Shown here one piece after another: positions 1 to 10,379 of a stretch of 64,000 bases of DNA (its first letter is position 1; the number at the start of each line of letters is the position of its first letter). Under the pieces are notes generated by a model that ran no database searches, was not told where the DNA came from, and was given only the letters and a program-made list of their open reading frames with translations. This DNA comes from Sternotherus odoratus (Eukaryota > Chordata > Testudines > Kinosternidae). The position numbers and the translations under genes were made by a program. The stretch is from NCBI GenBank assembly GCA_032164245.1, contig JAVMKO010000004.1, forward strand, positions 32,837,626 through 32,901,625, given 5' to 3'.

Positions 1-821
1 AAACCAGAGCTCTGTAGGTGATTATCTCTTGATGGTGGGTTCTTTTTGCTTTTCCCATCATTGACCCTGCCCCCCAATACCTTTTTCTTCAGTCTTAAAG
101 AAAATACTCATGAAGATACCAGATGTGGAAATGGAAACAATGAGATACAGACACCATAATATGGTGAAATGCAGACTGTGACTCTATTTAAAACTATTAT
201 GTGACTGGAAGTAACCACCCAATTCTACTCATCAGGCTTGTTCCCGTGAAGATCTCAACTAGAACCAATGGACCCAGTGGTCTATCAACCTGAGGGTCCA
301 TCAACCTGAGGGTCCAAGTTCATGCCTCCCTACATCATGTTCAGGCCTGTCAAGGAACTTTGACTGACGGTCAGTGTCTTAAACCCACTTTTCTCCTCTA
401 CAATGGAGGTAGAAGAGCTAAGATGAGGGGAGCCAAAAGCTGTAAGAGACTTAGAGGTATCTCCCTTCACCATAAATTTCTGTGCCCAGCGCCAGTTCCC
501 AGGTAGTTCACTGGATTACTGAGGCATCATATCAAACCCTTTCCAGCCCACCAACCATATAGGGACATGCCAAAGCTGTGACAGTTTGATTTTAAACCTC
601 CCCACAGCAGACCTCCCAGATAGAAGGTGAAAAAATCCACACAGCAGTTTGCCAGTTTTTCAGTGTGGGAAAGATCTCTTCCAGATTCCCAAATTGATGA
701 TCAGCCTAGCCCCTGGTATCACCAGAGATCTGGCAGCTAGACTGAGAGGCAGAAGGACTGCAATATGGAGCCCACAATGGCAATCCCCAGGCACTGAACT
801 GCATAGATATTAAATTAATGG
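1..821. other. Non-coding, apparently unique sequence
   Basis: No gene or recognisable repeat seen. A 16-bp unit (TCAACCTGAGGGTCCA) is tandemly duplicated at about 286-317. Short open frames here lack any family resemblance. Confidence 0.5.
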
Positions 822-829
822 AGCTATGC

Positions 830-1306
830 CAGTGGTCCTCAAACTGTGAGGTGTGCTCCCCCAGGGGAGCATGGAGGATTATTTGGGCTGACATTCAGCA
901 GGTCCTGGTCCAGCCCCCTCAGGGGGCAGGGCATAAGTGCCATGCTTCCAGCCCCGCTCTGTTCCAGCCCAGCTCTGCCCCCAGCCTCGCTCATCCCCTA
1001 GTCCTGCTCTGTCACCAGGCCCATGTCCAGGTCAGATCCGGGTACAGGTCCACCTCCAGGTCAGATCCACCTTCAGTCCACTCTACCCGCAACCCTGCTT
1101 TGTGTCCAGTCCCAGGCTCCACTTCATCTCTACCCTTATTCCCTCCCTGCCTCCTTGCTCTGCCTCCCCCCCATCTCCATTCTGTCCCTAGCTCCGCCTT
1201 CAGCCCAAGCTCCGCTGCTGAGAAGTAAGTAAGTAATAGAGGGGGGCATGAATAGATTCTGTTAATGGTAAGGGGAGGCGTGATCGGAAAAGTTTGCACA
1301 CCACTG
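830..1306. mobile_element. Non-autonomous hAT-type DNA transposon (MITE)
   Basis: The ends form terminal inverted repeats: CAGTGGTCCTCAAACT on the left and the complement of AGTTTGCACACCACTG on the right. Ends of the form CAGTGGTTCTCAAACT are typical of vertebrate Charlie-type hAT elements. Flanking 8-mers AGCTATGC (822-829) and AGTGATGC (1307-1314) match at 6 of 8 positions, as expected for an aged 8-bp hAT target duplication. The interior is pyrimidine-rich, which leaves several frames open on both strands (for example 818-1228). These show no transposase motifs and are not genes. The element therefore depended on a transposase supplied elsewhere. Confidence 0.8.
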
Positions 1307-1611
1307 AGTGATGCCAATTTCTATCGTACATGACCAAACATATAATATGGGGTGTGATTCTCCACTGCCTTCGATCTTGGAGGCCATTTACATCTGTGCA
1401 AAGTGGATATGAAATGCTACCCAATCAAAATGATTGTATTTTACACCACTGTGCATGTACTTTGCACAGGTGTCAACAATTATATATGGTGTCAGGAACT
1501 AACGGCTCATGATAGATAGAAATTGAATGTATCATATATGTTCCACACACCAGGCATTTCATGTTAATATAAGTATACAGATATCAGCACATTGATATAG
1601 GCAGATGTTGA

Positions 1612-1823
1612 GGCAGATCCTCTGCTAGCATAAATCAGTGTAACTTCATTGATTTAAGTGGATCTGTGCTAATTTATAACTGTTGATGACCTGGCTTGTG
1701 ATCAATTAATATATCATAGGCCTGGTTCACCACTGTGTTACTCCAGTTTTATGCTGGCATGCCACCACTGAAATCAATGGAATTAAGCTGGTGTAGAACT
1801 ATTGGTCCTGGTGAATCAGATCC
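1612..1823. repeat. Two short palindromic MITE relics
   Basis: Segments 1612-1695 and 1719-1823 each start with a phrase (GGCAGATCC, GGCCTGGTTCACC) whose complement recurs near the far end, with a core resembling CAATGGA in the middle. They belong to a class of small palindromic dispersed repeats seen repeatedly in this window. Highly diverged; family not assigned. Confidence 0.45.
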
Positions 1824-2857
1824 ATTATATACAGTAAAGAAACCTGACTGGAGCTCCCCTTTTATAGCTTTGAACCTCCTCCTAACAATCGCTAGCAGGA
1901 CTGAAAAGCCATCCCCAAGCAAAGTTAAATTACATTTCTCTCCTTGCTGAGTGCAAAGAGTTAAAGGCACAAAACCACAGTCACTCATGTATGCATGTGT
2001 AGCTCTCAGAAGAGGTAACATATGATATTTATATATTTTATATTATATTATATTATATATTTTCAGGCCACAATGATCTTTTCTGCCTCTTTGATGAAAC
2101 AAACAATGGGGTCAAACAATTATTGTAATTGTCTGTCTTAATACCAGTCATTTTTTGCATTGTTAATTCCCAGACTTTATTAGTTTATATTTCCAGCTTA
2201 GGCCACTGAAGAGATCACCAGTCAACAGCTACAACCATCTGGGCTTTCAGAAGAAGAAACTGACTAAGTGAATGTATTTATTTTTTATAAGAGTTGAATT
2301 TCATGCATGAATTTCGCTGCGGGAATTTAGAACGGTGAGTTCAGCCAACATGGCCTTGTGTTGTGCAACTGCTGCCCTCTAAAAAAATGGAATGTGGGGA
2401 CAGTCCCTCTCGGGATTGTGTGTTGGGGGAGGTTAAAGTCAGGTTGTGACATCCAGAGCTGTGTTAGTTTTGTTAGCCCTTTCAATGCACAGGGTCCAAA
2501 AAGTACAGATAGTTCAGATAAGCACTGTATGAATATCCAAACGTAAAGAGACAAAACTGAATCAACAAGGGTTATTTTTTTATTTTGGTTCCGCTAACAA
2601 ATTAACAAGTTGGTGCTAACTGGGAATCTTTGGACAACATCTTATTTAGAGACAGCTTTGCTCATATATCATCTTGTATCTCACTCTTCCCTTTCTATTG
2701 CTAAAAGCATATGCAGGAACTCAGGATCTTTCCTACTCCTCCAGGTTATTGCCAATCTTGAGTCACAATCCTTTGTTTGTGACTAAGTCACGCAATCTCC
2801 AGCAGTGTGGACTTGTAGTGACAATCTACTCAAAGAACACAGGTAGTAGGAAAATAA
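1824..2857. other. AT-rich non-coding sequence
   Basis: Contains a TA-rich run near 2030-2060. No gene or further repeat recognised. Confidence 0.5.
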
Positions 2858-2919
2858 GTAAATGCTGCAACAACAAAACAGTAAATGCTGCAACAACAAA
2901 ACAGTAAATGCTGCAACAA
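2858..2919. repeat. 23-bp tandem repeat, about 2.7 copies
   Basis: The unit starts GTAAATGCTGCAACAACAAA and is repeated at 2858-2880, 2881-2903 and 2904-2919 without visible mismatches. The near identity suggests a recent slippage or duplication event. Confidence 0.9.
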
Positions 2920-3271
2920 GCTATCAGCGGTGCCCTTTCTGGTGCCTTATTGGGAGAAAAGTGAAAATATTGCTCTTTTCTGGCTGAATCCAGGTAAAAG
3001 TAAGAGGTAAAAAATTGTCCTCATCTCGTATGCTGCCTAGTGCACTGGTGCCAAATTCAGCAAAGAAATGGGATTTCATGCCTTGAACACATGGCTATGT
3101 GATCAGAGAGCTTTAGAGTGGGCCATCATGAAAACATACATACAAATCAAAGTGATTCAAATATGCATGTAGCTAATGAAAAATTAATTATGAATACCTT
3201 TTCTTTTTCCTTGGACCACTGGATGCTGCCCCAGGCTTTGGCCAATGCATCCCACATAGCAAAAATTGTGA
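2920..3271. other. Non-coding spacer
   Basis: No gene or recognisable repeat seen up to the TA target of the next element. Confidence 0.5.
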
Positions 3272-3273
3272 TA

Positions 3274-4292
3274 CAGTAAAACCTCCATTTAACGGACTAA
3301 TTCGGGCGAGGGGGTGTCCGTTAAATGAAAAAGTCCGTTATTTAATAATTAAAAGAAAACCGAGCTGTCGGAGCAGCAGCCCGACTGCCACAGGGTTGGG
3401 GTGGCAGCTCCGCAGCCCGCCCGCTGCCGGGACCCGGGTGGCAGCTGGGAGCCGTCAGCCCGCCCGCCTGGGTCCCGGCTGCTGGGACCCGGGTGGCAGC
3501 GGGAGCTGTCAACCAGCCCGCCCGGGTCCCGGCTGCTGGGACCTGGGCGGCAGCCAGGAGCTGTCAGCCAGCCTGCCCGGGTCCCAGCTGCTGGGACCCA
3601 GGCGGCAGCGGGGAGCCGGCAGGGAGCCCACCCACTGCCTGGACCCGGGCGGCAGCGGGGAGCCGGCAGGGAGCCCGCCCGCTGCCTGGACCCGGGTGGC
3701 AGCGGGGAGCTGGCAGCCAGCCCGCCTGCTGCCATGACTCGGGCGGCAGCTGGGAGCCGGCAGGGAGCCCGCCTGCTGCCTGGACCCGGGCGGCAGCGAG
3801 GAGCCGGCAGGGAGCCCGCCCGCTGCCTGGACCCGGGCGGCAGCGGGGAGCCGGCAGGGAGCCCGCCCACTGCCTGGACCCGGGCGGCAGCGGGGAGCCG
3901 GCAGGGAGCCCGCCCGCTGCCTGGACCCGGGTGGCAGCGGGGAGCTGGCAGCCAGCCCGCCTGCTGCCATGACTCGGGCGGCAGCTGGGAGCCGGCAGGG
4001 AGCCCGCCTGCTGCCTGGACCCGGGCGGCAGCGGGGAGCCGGCAGGGAGCCCGCCCGCTGCCTGGACCCGGGCGGCAGCGGGGAGCCGGCAGGGAGCCCG
4101 CCCGCTGCCTGGACCCGGGCGGCAGCGGGGAGCCGTCAGCCAGCCCGCCCACTGCCGTGACCCGGGTGGCAGCCAGGAGCCGGCAGCCAGCCCGCGAGAA
4201 ATGGATTTGGGATGCATCAGACTTGCTCCGAAATTTCGTCCGTTGCATCCAAAGTCCATTAAATCGAGGTCCGTTAAATCGAGGGTTTACTG
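3274..4292. mobile_element. Tigger/pogo-like MITE carrying a 47-bp minisatellite (copy 1)
   Basis: The ends are inverted repeats: CAGTAAAACCTCCATTTAAC on the left and, read on the other strand, CAGTAAACCCTCGATTTAAC on the right. Each is flanked by TA (3272-3273, 4293-4294), the Tc1/mariner/pogo target-site signature. Subterminal GTCCGTTAAAT motifs recur several times near both ends and may be transposase-binding repeats. Instead of a transposase gene the interior (about 3395-4195) is a GC-rich array of a 47-bp unit, roughly 17 copies, containing CCGGCAGGGAGCCCGCC and CTGCCTGGACCCGGGCGGC. Measured spacings of GCCGGCAGGG (3615, 3662, 3756, 3803) are 47 or 94. The array is almost stop-free in most frames on both strands, giving open frames of up to 334 codons that are not real proteins. 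Assignment to Tigger/pogo is from the ends and TA target only. Confidence 0.85.
3395..4195. repeat. GC- and CpG-rich 47-bp minisatellite inside the transposon
   Basis: Tandem array of about 17 units of 47 bp with small variants, for example CCATGACTCGGGCGGCAGC replacing the usual segment around 3732 and 3967. The distance between those two variants (235 bp, five units) suggests that a block of five units was itself duplicated. The array is confined within the terminal inverted repeats of the surrounding element. Confidence 0.85.
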
Positions 4293-4294
4293 TA

Positions 4295-5478
4295 GTCCAC
4301 AAAGTGTGGGGTTTACATTTACAGGAGACAAACTATAACAGGAACTATGGAGGAGAAATTCAGAAAACATATGGCATACATCGTAAACAATTTTTCTTTA
4401 AATAAAATGTTTGTCAAAGTTTCTTTGAGGTGTGAGAACCTCTTTAAAAACTAAATTCCTTTTCAAAATTAGTGTTTGATTTTTCATTTTTGGCAAGTAG
4501 GTTTCATAGAGCAGATCTTCACCTGATGTAAATTGGCATAGTTCTACTGAAGTCAGCTGAGGACCTGACCCCATAACTTCAATTAATACAGAACTAGAAC
4601 TGTGACTTCATTCTCCACGGGGCAGAGCAAACTTTGATTCTGGGTTCAGTTCGTACAGATTTGCACTGTCAGGTCAAAAACGTAAATCTCTACAAAACAA
4701 CCCTTGGGAATGGGTAACTTAAGTCATGGTGCAAGTTTTCATTAAAGGTTTGTAACAAATCCTGAACCAAGAAAGTGTCACCTGGTTTCTGGATTTGTTA
4801 GAAAAGTTCTACAGCCCCAAATCTGCTGCCATTGGAGTCAGTGGAACAGCTGTTGTTGATTTCAGGGATTCAAGGTAAAGCCCTACAAGGTCTTTGAAAG
4901 CATCTTTAATTCCTTCCTTTAGTCATTCTGCTTAAAGTTCTGGCTGTCGGTCGTCTTATGGTTAATTACTTTCTAGACATTTGTTTCAATCTTTTTGTGA
5001 AGTTAAAGTGTTTTCCATACCTGCTTTTGCTTCCTTTCTCACTTGTTTTCCAGAGGATTTGACTGGTGCCATGGCAGATTAAGAGTTACCCTAGCAACAC
5101 TAAAAACACACATCTCCCTGGAAATGCATCTCTGTGGGCTAAAGCACTTAAATCATGACCTTTTACTACAGTTTGTTCTGAGACTAATTTAGGCAAAATC
5201 GTTAAACAAAAAAAAAACCCTCATGAAGATAAATAAAGTTTAGCACATTCTTTTCCCCACTGAAAACTTAGCAAAATTTTCATCTTTGCATCTGTTTTCC
5301 CCACCATATCCTGTGGGCCACACCCTGACCTCAGTAAAACCAGGATCAATGTGGAATAATCCCACTGGAGCTACACTAGGTCTACACTAATGTCTGCTGG
5401 GTCTTTACATTTAGCAGTATCAAATCCTATCTTTATTCACTCCTTCATCCAATGAGCTTCAATAGAAATTTTGCCTAA
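4295..5478. other. Non-coding sequence with one small palindromic relic
   Basis: Segment 4510-4571 reads as one of the short palindromic MITE relics (GCAGATCTTCACC to GCTGAGGACCTGACCC). Otherwise no gene or recognisable repeat. Confidence 0.45.
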
Positions 5479-5758
5479 GGGTATGTCTTTACTACCCGCC
5501 GATTGATCTTTTGGCCATCGATTTATCGCGTCTCGTTAAGACTCAATAAAGCGATCGCCAATGGTGCCCCTGTCAACTTTGGAAATCCAGCTTGCCTAGA
5601 GGCGCAAGCTGGAGTCGACGAGGGAGCCTGCTGCCAACTACCACTGCCGTGAGGACTGCAGGTAAGTCGGCCGAAGATGTGCCGACTTCAGCTATGTTAT
5701 TAATGTAGCTGAAGTTGCGTATCTTCGGTCAGTCCCTCCCCCTACTGTGGATCAGCCC
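5479..5758. mobile_element. MITE of the GTCTACACT-ended class
   Basis: Starts GGGTATGTCTTTACTACC and ends with a diverged complementary phrase (CTGTGGATCAGCCC). The interior holds GATTTATCGCGTCTCGTTAA and a local hairpin around CTTCAGCTA/TAGCTGAAG. A second copy in the same orientation lies at 44449-44731 and shares the internal phrases in the same order. Probably a hAT-type non-autonomous element; target duplication not resolved. Confidence 0.65.
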
Positions 5759-6205
5759 TAGGTGAGGACTACTGATTCCTACAAAATATGTTTATAGAAG
5801 ACATAGAAGTGTGTTTTATCCTCTTCCACAGTTAGTCAGGCTTTGCAAAGTAATTACACTCACCATACACAGATGCTTATGTGTAATGAACTCCAAGCTT
5901 TCTGGAGTTCGCCCACATATAGTTACAATGAAATGTAATGAAGAAAGTGACTTGACATTCAAGCTCTTTTGGAGTATGCTGCATACCCCTTCCAAAGGCA
6001 GTGGGCGAGCTGTGGGCTGAACCTTTATCCTGAAGTTCATCTTCTTACCCTTTGTGAAACTGCTGTGTTTTTTCTTAGACTCAGTTGAGACATTTTTATA
6101 TTTTACAACCATGTTATTAAATACCTGCCATTAAAACAGGGAGGTGGAGGGAAAGGGAAGAAATACCCAAATGGAGATATTTTCTTTTGTTATAAATCAC
6201 TGAAA
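5759..6205. other. Non-coding spacer
   Basis: No gene or repeat recognised. Short open frames on both strands at 5811-6112 have no family resemblance. Confidence 0.5.
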
Positions 6206-6308
6206 ATTGCCCTGTTTTGTTCACTCCCTCTGAAGCATCTGGCCACTGTGGGAAGACAGGATATTGGACTAGAAGGACCTAGTAAGGCCATTCTTTTGTT
6301 CTTATGAA
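6206..6308 (+). mobile_element. CR1 LINE 3' end fragment
   Basis: Reads as the 3' untranslated tail of a CR1 retrotransposon: CTCTGAAGCATCTGGCCACT, then AAGACAGGATATTGG, ending in the octamer-like repeats TTCTTTTGTTCTTATG. CR1 copies are usually 5' truncated and end in short microsatellite-like repeats rather than poly(A), as here. Confidence 0.75.
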
Positions 6309-6484
6309 AAAGTACCTTCTCCCAAGTAGTTTCAAAGAGAAATTTTCTGTAAAAGGCCAAAGACTAACAACTTTCAAATCTGAAAGAGTTCTTAGAAGGA
6401 TGATTTTGTTATATTTATGCAGATCTGAGTTGGAGCTGTTTAAATCAGTCAGAAAAACTTCGTAATTGTCTGGGTGCTTAAGCA

Positions 6485-6641
6485 CTGGAATAAATCGCCT
6501 AGGGAGATTGTGGAATCTTTGAAGAGCAGGTTAGACAATCACCTCTCAGGGATGGTCTCTAGATAATACTTAGTCATTGTGTGCAGGGGACTGGACTAGA
6601 TGACCTCTCGAGTTCCTTTCCAGTCCTACAATTCTATGAAA
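6485..6641 (+). mobile_element. CR1 LINE 3' end fragment, second subfamily
   Basis: Contains GGACTGGACTAGATGACCTC and ends CCAGTCCTACAATTCTATGA, the classic CR1 3' terminus with the ATTCTATG octamer. It lies 180 bp after another CR1 tail and in the same orientation, but has a different 3' end, so it represents a separate subfamily or insertion. Confidence 0.85.
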
Positions 6642-6680
6642 ACTTCCATTGATTTCAGGATGAGGCCCCAAAACTGGCAA

Positions 6681-6893
6681 AACATAAGAACAACCATACT
6701 AGGTAAGACCAAAGGTCCATCTAACGTGAGAGGCCAATGACAGTGCTTCAGAGGGAATGAACAGATAATCATCAAGTGACCCATTCCCTGTCACCCACTC
6801 CCAGCTTCTGGCAAACAGAAGCTAGGGATACCATCCCTACCCATCCTGGCTAAGATCCACTGATGGACCTATCCTCTACGAATTTATCTAGGC
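6681..6893 (-). mobile_element. CR1 LINE 3' end fragment
   Basis: Begins on the plus strand with CATAAGAACAACCATACTAG, the complement of a CR1 3' terminus, and continues through AGACCAAAGGTCCATCTAA and ATGGACCTATCCTCTACG. Together with the two preceding tails it makes a small CR1 cluster with both orientations. Confidence 0.85.
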
Positions 6894-7395
6894 AGATAAA
6901 ATATTTGTTCACCATCATGATGGAGTTATGCAAATATGTAATGGGAAGCCCTCAAACTTGCCAGGGCAGGAAAGAGAAACAACGTAGAAAAGAATATCGA
7001 TTACTGTATATTTTATTTATTTCATCACTTGGCCATCATTGTCTGGAGTCATAGTGATCTTATCAAGTTTGTTGAATGATTGCAAATAACTAAGAAATCA
7101 GTAAAAATCATGACCCGATTGCAGATAACACGTGAACAGAAAAGTAGTTTATTTGTGCTTGCAAATCAAGCAGTTGAGGATAATACAGTGATTGCATGTG
7201 CATCTGGTTACACATGCAAATGCATGGGTGTAAATGGACAAGTCACTTGGAGATTGTATGGAAAATGTGTATTGTCATTTTCAATGAGGGATATGCAGGA
7301 CTAAAGACATTTTTTAAAAGGCTACAAATTAGTGCCAACTATAGCAGATACTTGCTGACTTCCAGACACTAACTCACTTCACATAGGCTACTGAA
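6894..7395. other. Non-coding spacer
   Basis: AT-rich; no gene or repeat recognised before the TA target of the next element. Confidence 0.5.
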
Positions 7396-7397
7396 TA

Positions 7398-8040
7398 CAG
7401 TAAAACCTCGATTTAACGGACCTCGATTTAATGGACTTCGGATGCAACGTACAAAATTTCTGAGCAAGTCTGATGCATCCCAAATCCATTTCTCGCGGGC
7501 TGGCTACCGGCTGCCGCCCGGCTCCCAGCAGCAGGCGGGCTGGCTACCAGCTCCCGGCTGCCGCCCGGGTTCAGGCAGCGGGCGGGCTGGCTGCCTGCTC
7601 CCGGCTGCCGCCCGGGTCACAGCAGCAGGCGGGCTGGCTGCCGGCTCCTGGCTGCTGCCCGGGTCACAGCAGCAGGCGGGCTGGCTGCCGGCTCCCGGCT
7701 GCCGCCCGGCTCCCAGCAGCGGGCGGGCTGCTGCCGGCTCCCGTCTGCCGCCAGGGTCACAGCAGCAGGCGGGCTGGCTGCTGGCTCCCGGCTGCTGCCC
7801 AGGTCACGGCAGCGGGCAGGCTGGCTGCCGGCTTCCGGCTGCCGCCCGAGTCATAGCAGCAGGCGGGCTGGCGTGCGTGCAGGTCCCGGCAGCGGCGGGC
7901 CGCGGAGCTGCTGCCCCGACCCTGTGGTGGTCAGGCTGCTGCTCCGACAGCTCGTTTTTTTATTATTATTAAATAACGGACTTTTTCATTTAACGGACAC
8001 CCCCTCACCCGAATTAGTCCATTAAATGGAGGTTTCACTG
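7398..8040. mobile_element. Tigger/pogo-like MITE with the same 47-bp minisatellite (copy 2, inverted)
   Basis: Opens with CAGTAAAACCTCGATTTAAC and closes with the complement of CAGTGAAACCTCCATTTAAT, flanked by TA at 7396-7397 and 8041-8042. Relative to the 3274-4292 copy it is reversed: its left end matches the right end of copy 1, including the nearby TCTGATGCATCCCAAATCC. The interior (about 7497-7930) holds the complement of the 47-bp unit, with GGCGGGCTGG recurring at 7534, 7581 and 7628, but only about nine copies. One end carries two direct CTCGATTTAAYGGAC repeats, which may be transposase sites. No transposase reading frame is present. Confidence 0.85.
7497..7930. repeat. 47-bp minisatellite in Tigger-like copy 2
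   Basis: About nine units of 47 bp, with GCGGGCTGGCTGCCGGCTCC as a typical segment. It is the complement of the array at 3395-4195 but shorter, so the array varies in length between element copies. Confidence 0.8.
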
Positions 8041-8042
8041 TA

Positions 8043-9954
8043 CTACCAAATAACAACTTTTGATCAAGGCCAGCCTGGAATGGATTCAAACTAATGACCT
8101 AGCCATGGAAAGGCTTCATAAACCATCCATAACCACTCTCATCACCGCATACTGACTGCATTAATGTCTATCTGATTAATAGCATTTAATTTAAAAATCA
8201 ATTACTTAATAAATGTTGTGGCACAGGTTTGTGAAGTGATCAGGACTAGGATGTATACAAAGGTGCTAGGCATTACAAGGTGGTCCTGAAAAAATTGCTG
8301 GCTTTCCAGGAATGAACTTTCCAAACTGCAGTGGAGTCATTGATGGCTCATGTTGATTAAGCTTCTGAACTCCCATATATGTACATGAATGGGAGTTTGT
8401 AAGTATATATGGGAGTGTGATGTCAAGTGGGTGTAATTCATAAAGTGTTAACCGAAAATGTCTGAGACCTTAGAAATTCAATGGTAGCAGACCGTGAATC
8501 CCAGTGATCATTGAACTAGGTGATATTTTAAATAAAAGGAGCTCTTGCCCATACTTGTAACTGTTTCCATCACTTCACATTGGCTCAGGCATTCTAGGCC
8601 TCAGACTGACACACAGACCGAGTGACAATTCTGGAATCTTCTTTTTAGATGTATATCCAGGGTGAGAAATTAATACATATATATCTTTTTATCTTGGTTT
8701 GCCCCTCATCTCAATTTATTCGTGTAGTAATGAAATAATCTGCTTTTCTAATTAAATATGTTTCATATACAGAATAAAATATTTTTTTCAATAGCTGGTA
8801 CAGAAAAATACATTAGTGAGTTCCTGGCTCTAAAAACAATTTCACTTCTGCTCCTGGGCACATTCTATCTTGTGTAGGGCTTCAGTCTAATGATGCCTCA
8901 AAATAATATGTAATTAGAGAAGCAGGTTATTTCATTACTAAAAGAAAAAACTGAGGTGGGGCACAACCCAAGAAAGAATAATTCCAGGAGACAAAGCAAA
9001 AGCAGGCTGTTCACTCATAGCCAGATATCTTACCTGTATCTCTCTCTCTGTTTCTTTTAATCCTGTCCATTTTGCCTTGTTTGGGGGGGTTTGTGTGCAA
9101 ATATTATGAAATAATGGCTGCCTATGATTTCATGTAAATTATCTCCAGAAAAAGCAAGGCAGAAAGAGATCTGCATCCATTTTACATTTTAGAAAGATTA
9201 GTTGGAGAGCTAATAGCAAGAGAAAATGTGACATGCTGTTTTATGTGTCAATGCTTTCATTCATGCTTCTGAATTTCCCAGCTAGGAATGAGATATTTTA
9301 TCAAGGGCTGTCAGAATAAATGAATGAATGATTAGACAGACTAAGAGATCTTGTACTATCAAACAATCCCCAGAATTAGTTGTGAAATGAAGTAACAATT
9401 ACCATATTGGGGTGTTTAAATCATCTCTTAAATTCAGTTATACACTAAATACTCAATCTTATGAATTAGTAGAGACTATCAGGCTTTCAGATGGGATTCT
9501 AAGAGCCTAAGAGAGTTAGGTGCCTATCATGGGATGATCCCTTGAGAGTCCTGTCCAACCTCAGTAACTGACCAGAGTTATGCCATATCTTTTTACCCAC
9601 CATCATACTTTATTATATATTTCCATTCAGCAGCCAACTTCCCCGCTTACTTCTGGAAGCAGGTACAACAATAGTGGTAACCCCTCCTAGCTTCTTCCTC
9701 TTTGCTTATGTAGGCCTAGCTGCTGGGGTTACTCCCACCCAATTAGCCCCTGTGCTGTATCTCCACTCAGTTAATTGGCCTCCTCTGCCAACTGCCTGTC
9801 TTTCAGTCAGAGCGCAATTAACATAACCTGGTGGGGATCTAAGAGAGAGACAGGGTGCTCCCATTTAAATGTCAGAGCTTTCTTACAAATGGTCAGGCTA
9901 TCTGGATACTCTGCTGACATAGTCCTCTTGCCACTGGATCTAAGCTCCTTACAA
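8043..9954. other. AT-rich non-coding sequence
   Basis: No gene and no confidently assigned repeat across nearly 2 kb. A short CT run lies near 9040-9053. Confidence 0.5.
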
Positions 9955-10232
9955 GTATGTGCATTTATTCTCCCAGCATCTTGTGATGTAAGGAAATACA
10001 GTTATCCCTGTTTTAAAGCTGGGGTACTGAGGTAGAGAGATTTGTGGCCTGATTTTCAGAGGTGGTGAACACTCCCAGTTCCTACTGACGACAATAGGAT
10101 CTGCATGCACACCGCACCTGTGAAAACTGGGCCATTTAGTCCTTGCCTAAAGTTACACACAAAGTCTGTGGGTGAACTGAGAATTGAATGTGGATCTTCT
10201 GAGTCCCAGCTCAGTGCTTGAATCACAAGACT
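9955..10232 (-). mobile_element. MIR-like SINE, split by a MITE
   Basis: On the plus strand it reads like the complement of MIR: TTATCCCTGTTTTAAAGCTG, GGGTACTGAGGTAGAGAG, then, after an 88-bp interruption, CCTTGCCTAAAGTTACACAC and GGATCTTCTGAGTCCCAGC. MIR is an ancient tRNA-derived SINE found across amniotes. Joining GAGAG to ATTTAGTCC across the interruption restores the expected MIR order, which shows the MITE came later. Confidence 0.7.
10046..10133. mobile_element. 88-bp palindromic MITE inserted in MIR
   Basis: Begins GGCCTGATTTTCAGAGGTG and ends with the complement of GGCCCAGTTTTCACAGGTG, giving 19-bp inverted ends. Flanks ATTTGT (10040-10045) and ATTTAGT (10134-10140) look like a target duplication in which one copy lost a base. 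Members of the same palindromic class appear at 20515-20712 and 53205-53320. Confidence 0.7.
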
Positions 10233-10339
10233 TTTTCCTAGAACTATGCCATGGGAGAGAGTTACAAGAATAATGAGAAAAAAAATGTGAATATTTTATT
10301 TGAAAATGTTTACAATTAATTTAATTTACATCTACCTAG

Positions 10340-10340
<1 letters not shown>

Positions 10341-10375
<35 letters not shown>
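10341..10375. repeat. (TG)n microsatellite
   Basis: An uninterrupted 35-bp TG run. Confidence 0.97.

Positions 10376-10379
<4 letters not shown>

Noticed and set aside
3349..4405. Open frames of 317 and 334 codons with Pro/Gly/Arg-rich repeats
   Set aside because: They are translations of a 47-bp minisatellite (not a multiple of three) that is nearly stop-free in most frames on both strands, inside a transposon.
5479..5758. GTCGAC-containing segment as a possible gene promoter
   Set aside because: It recurs at 44449-44731 as a dispersed MITE.
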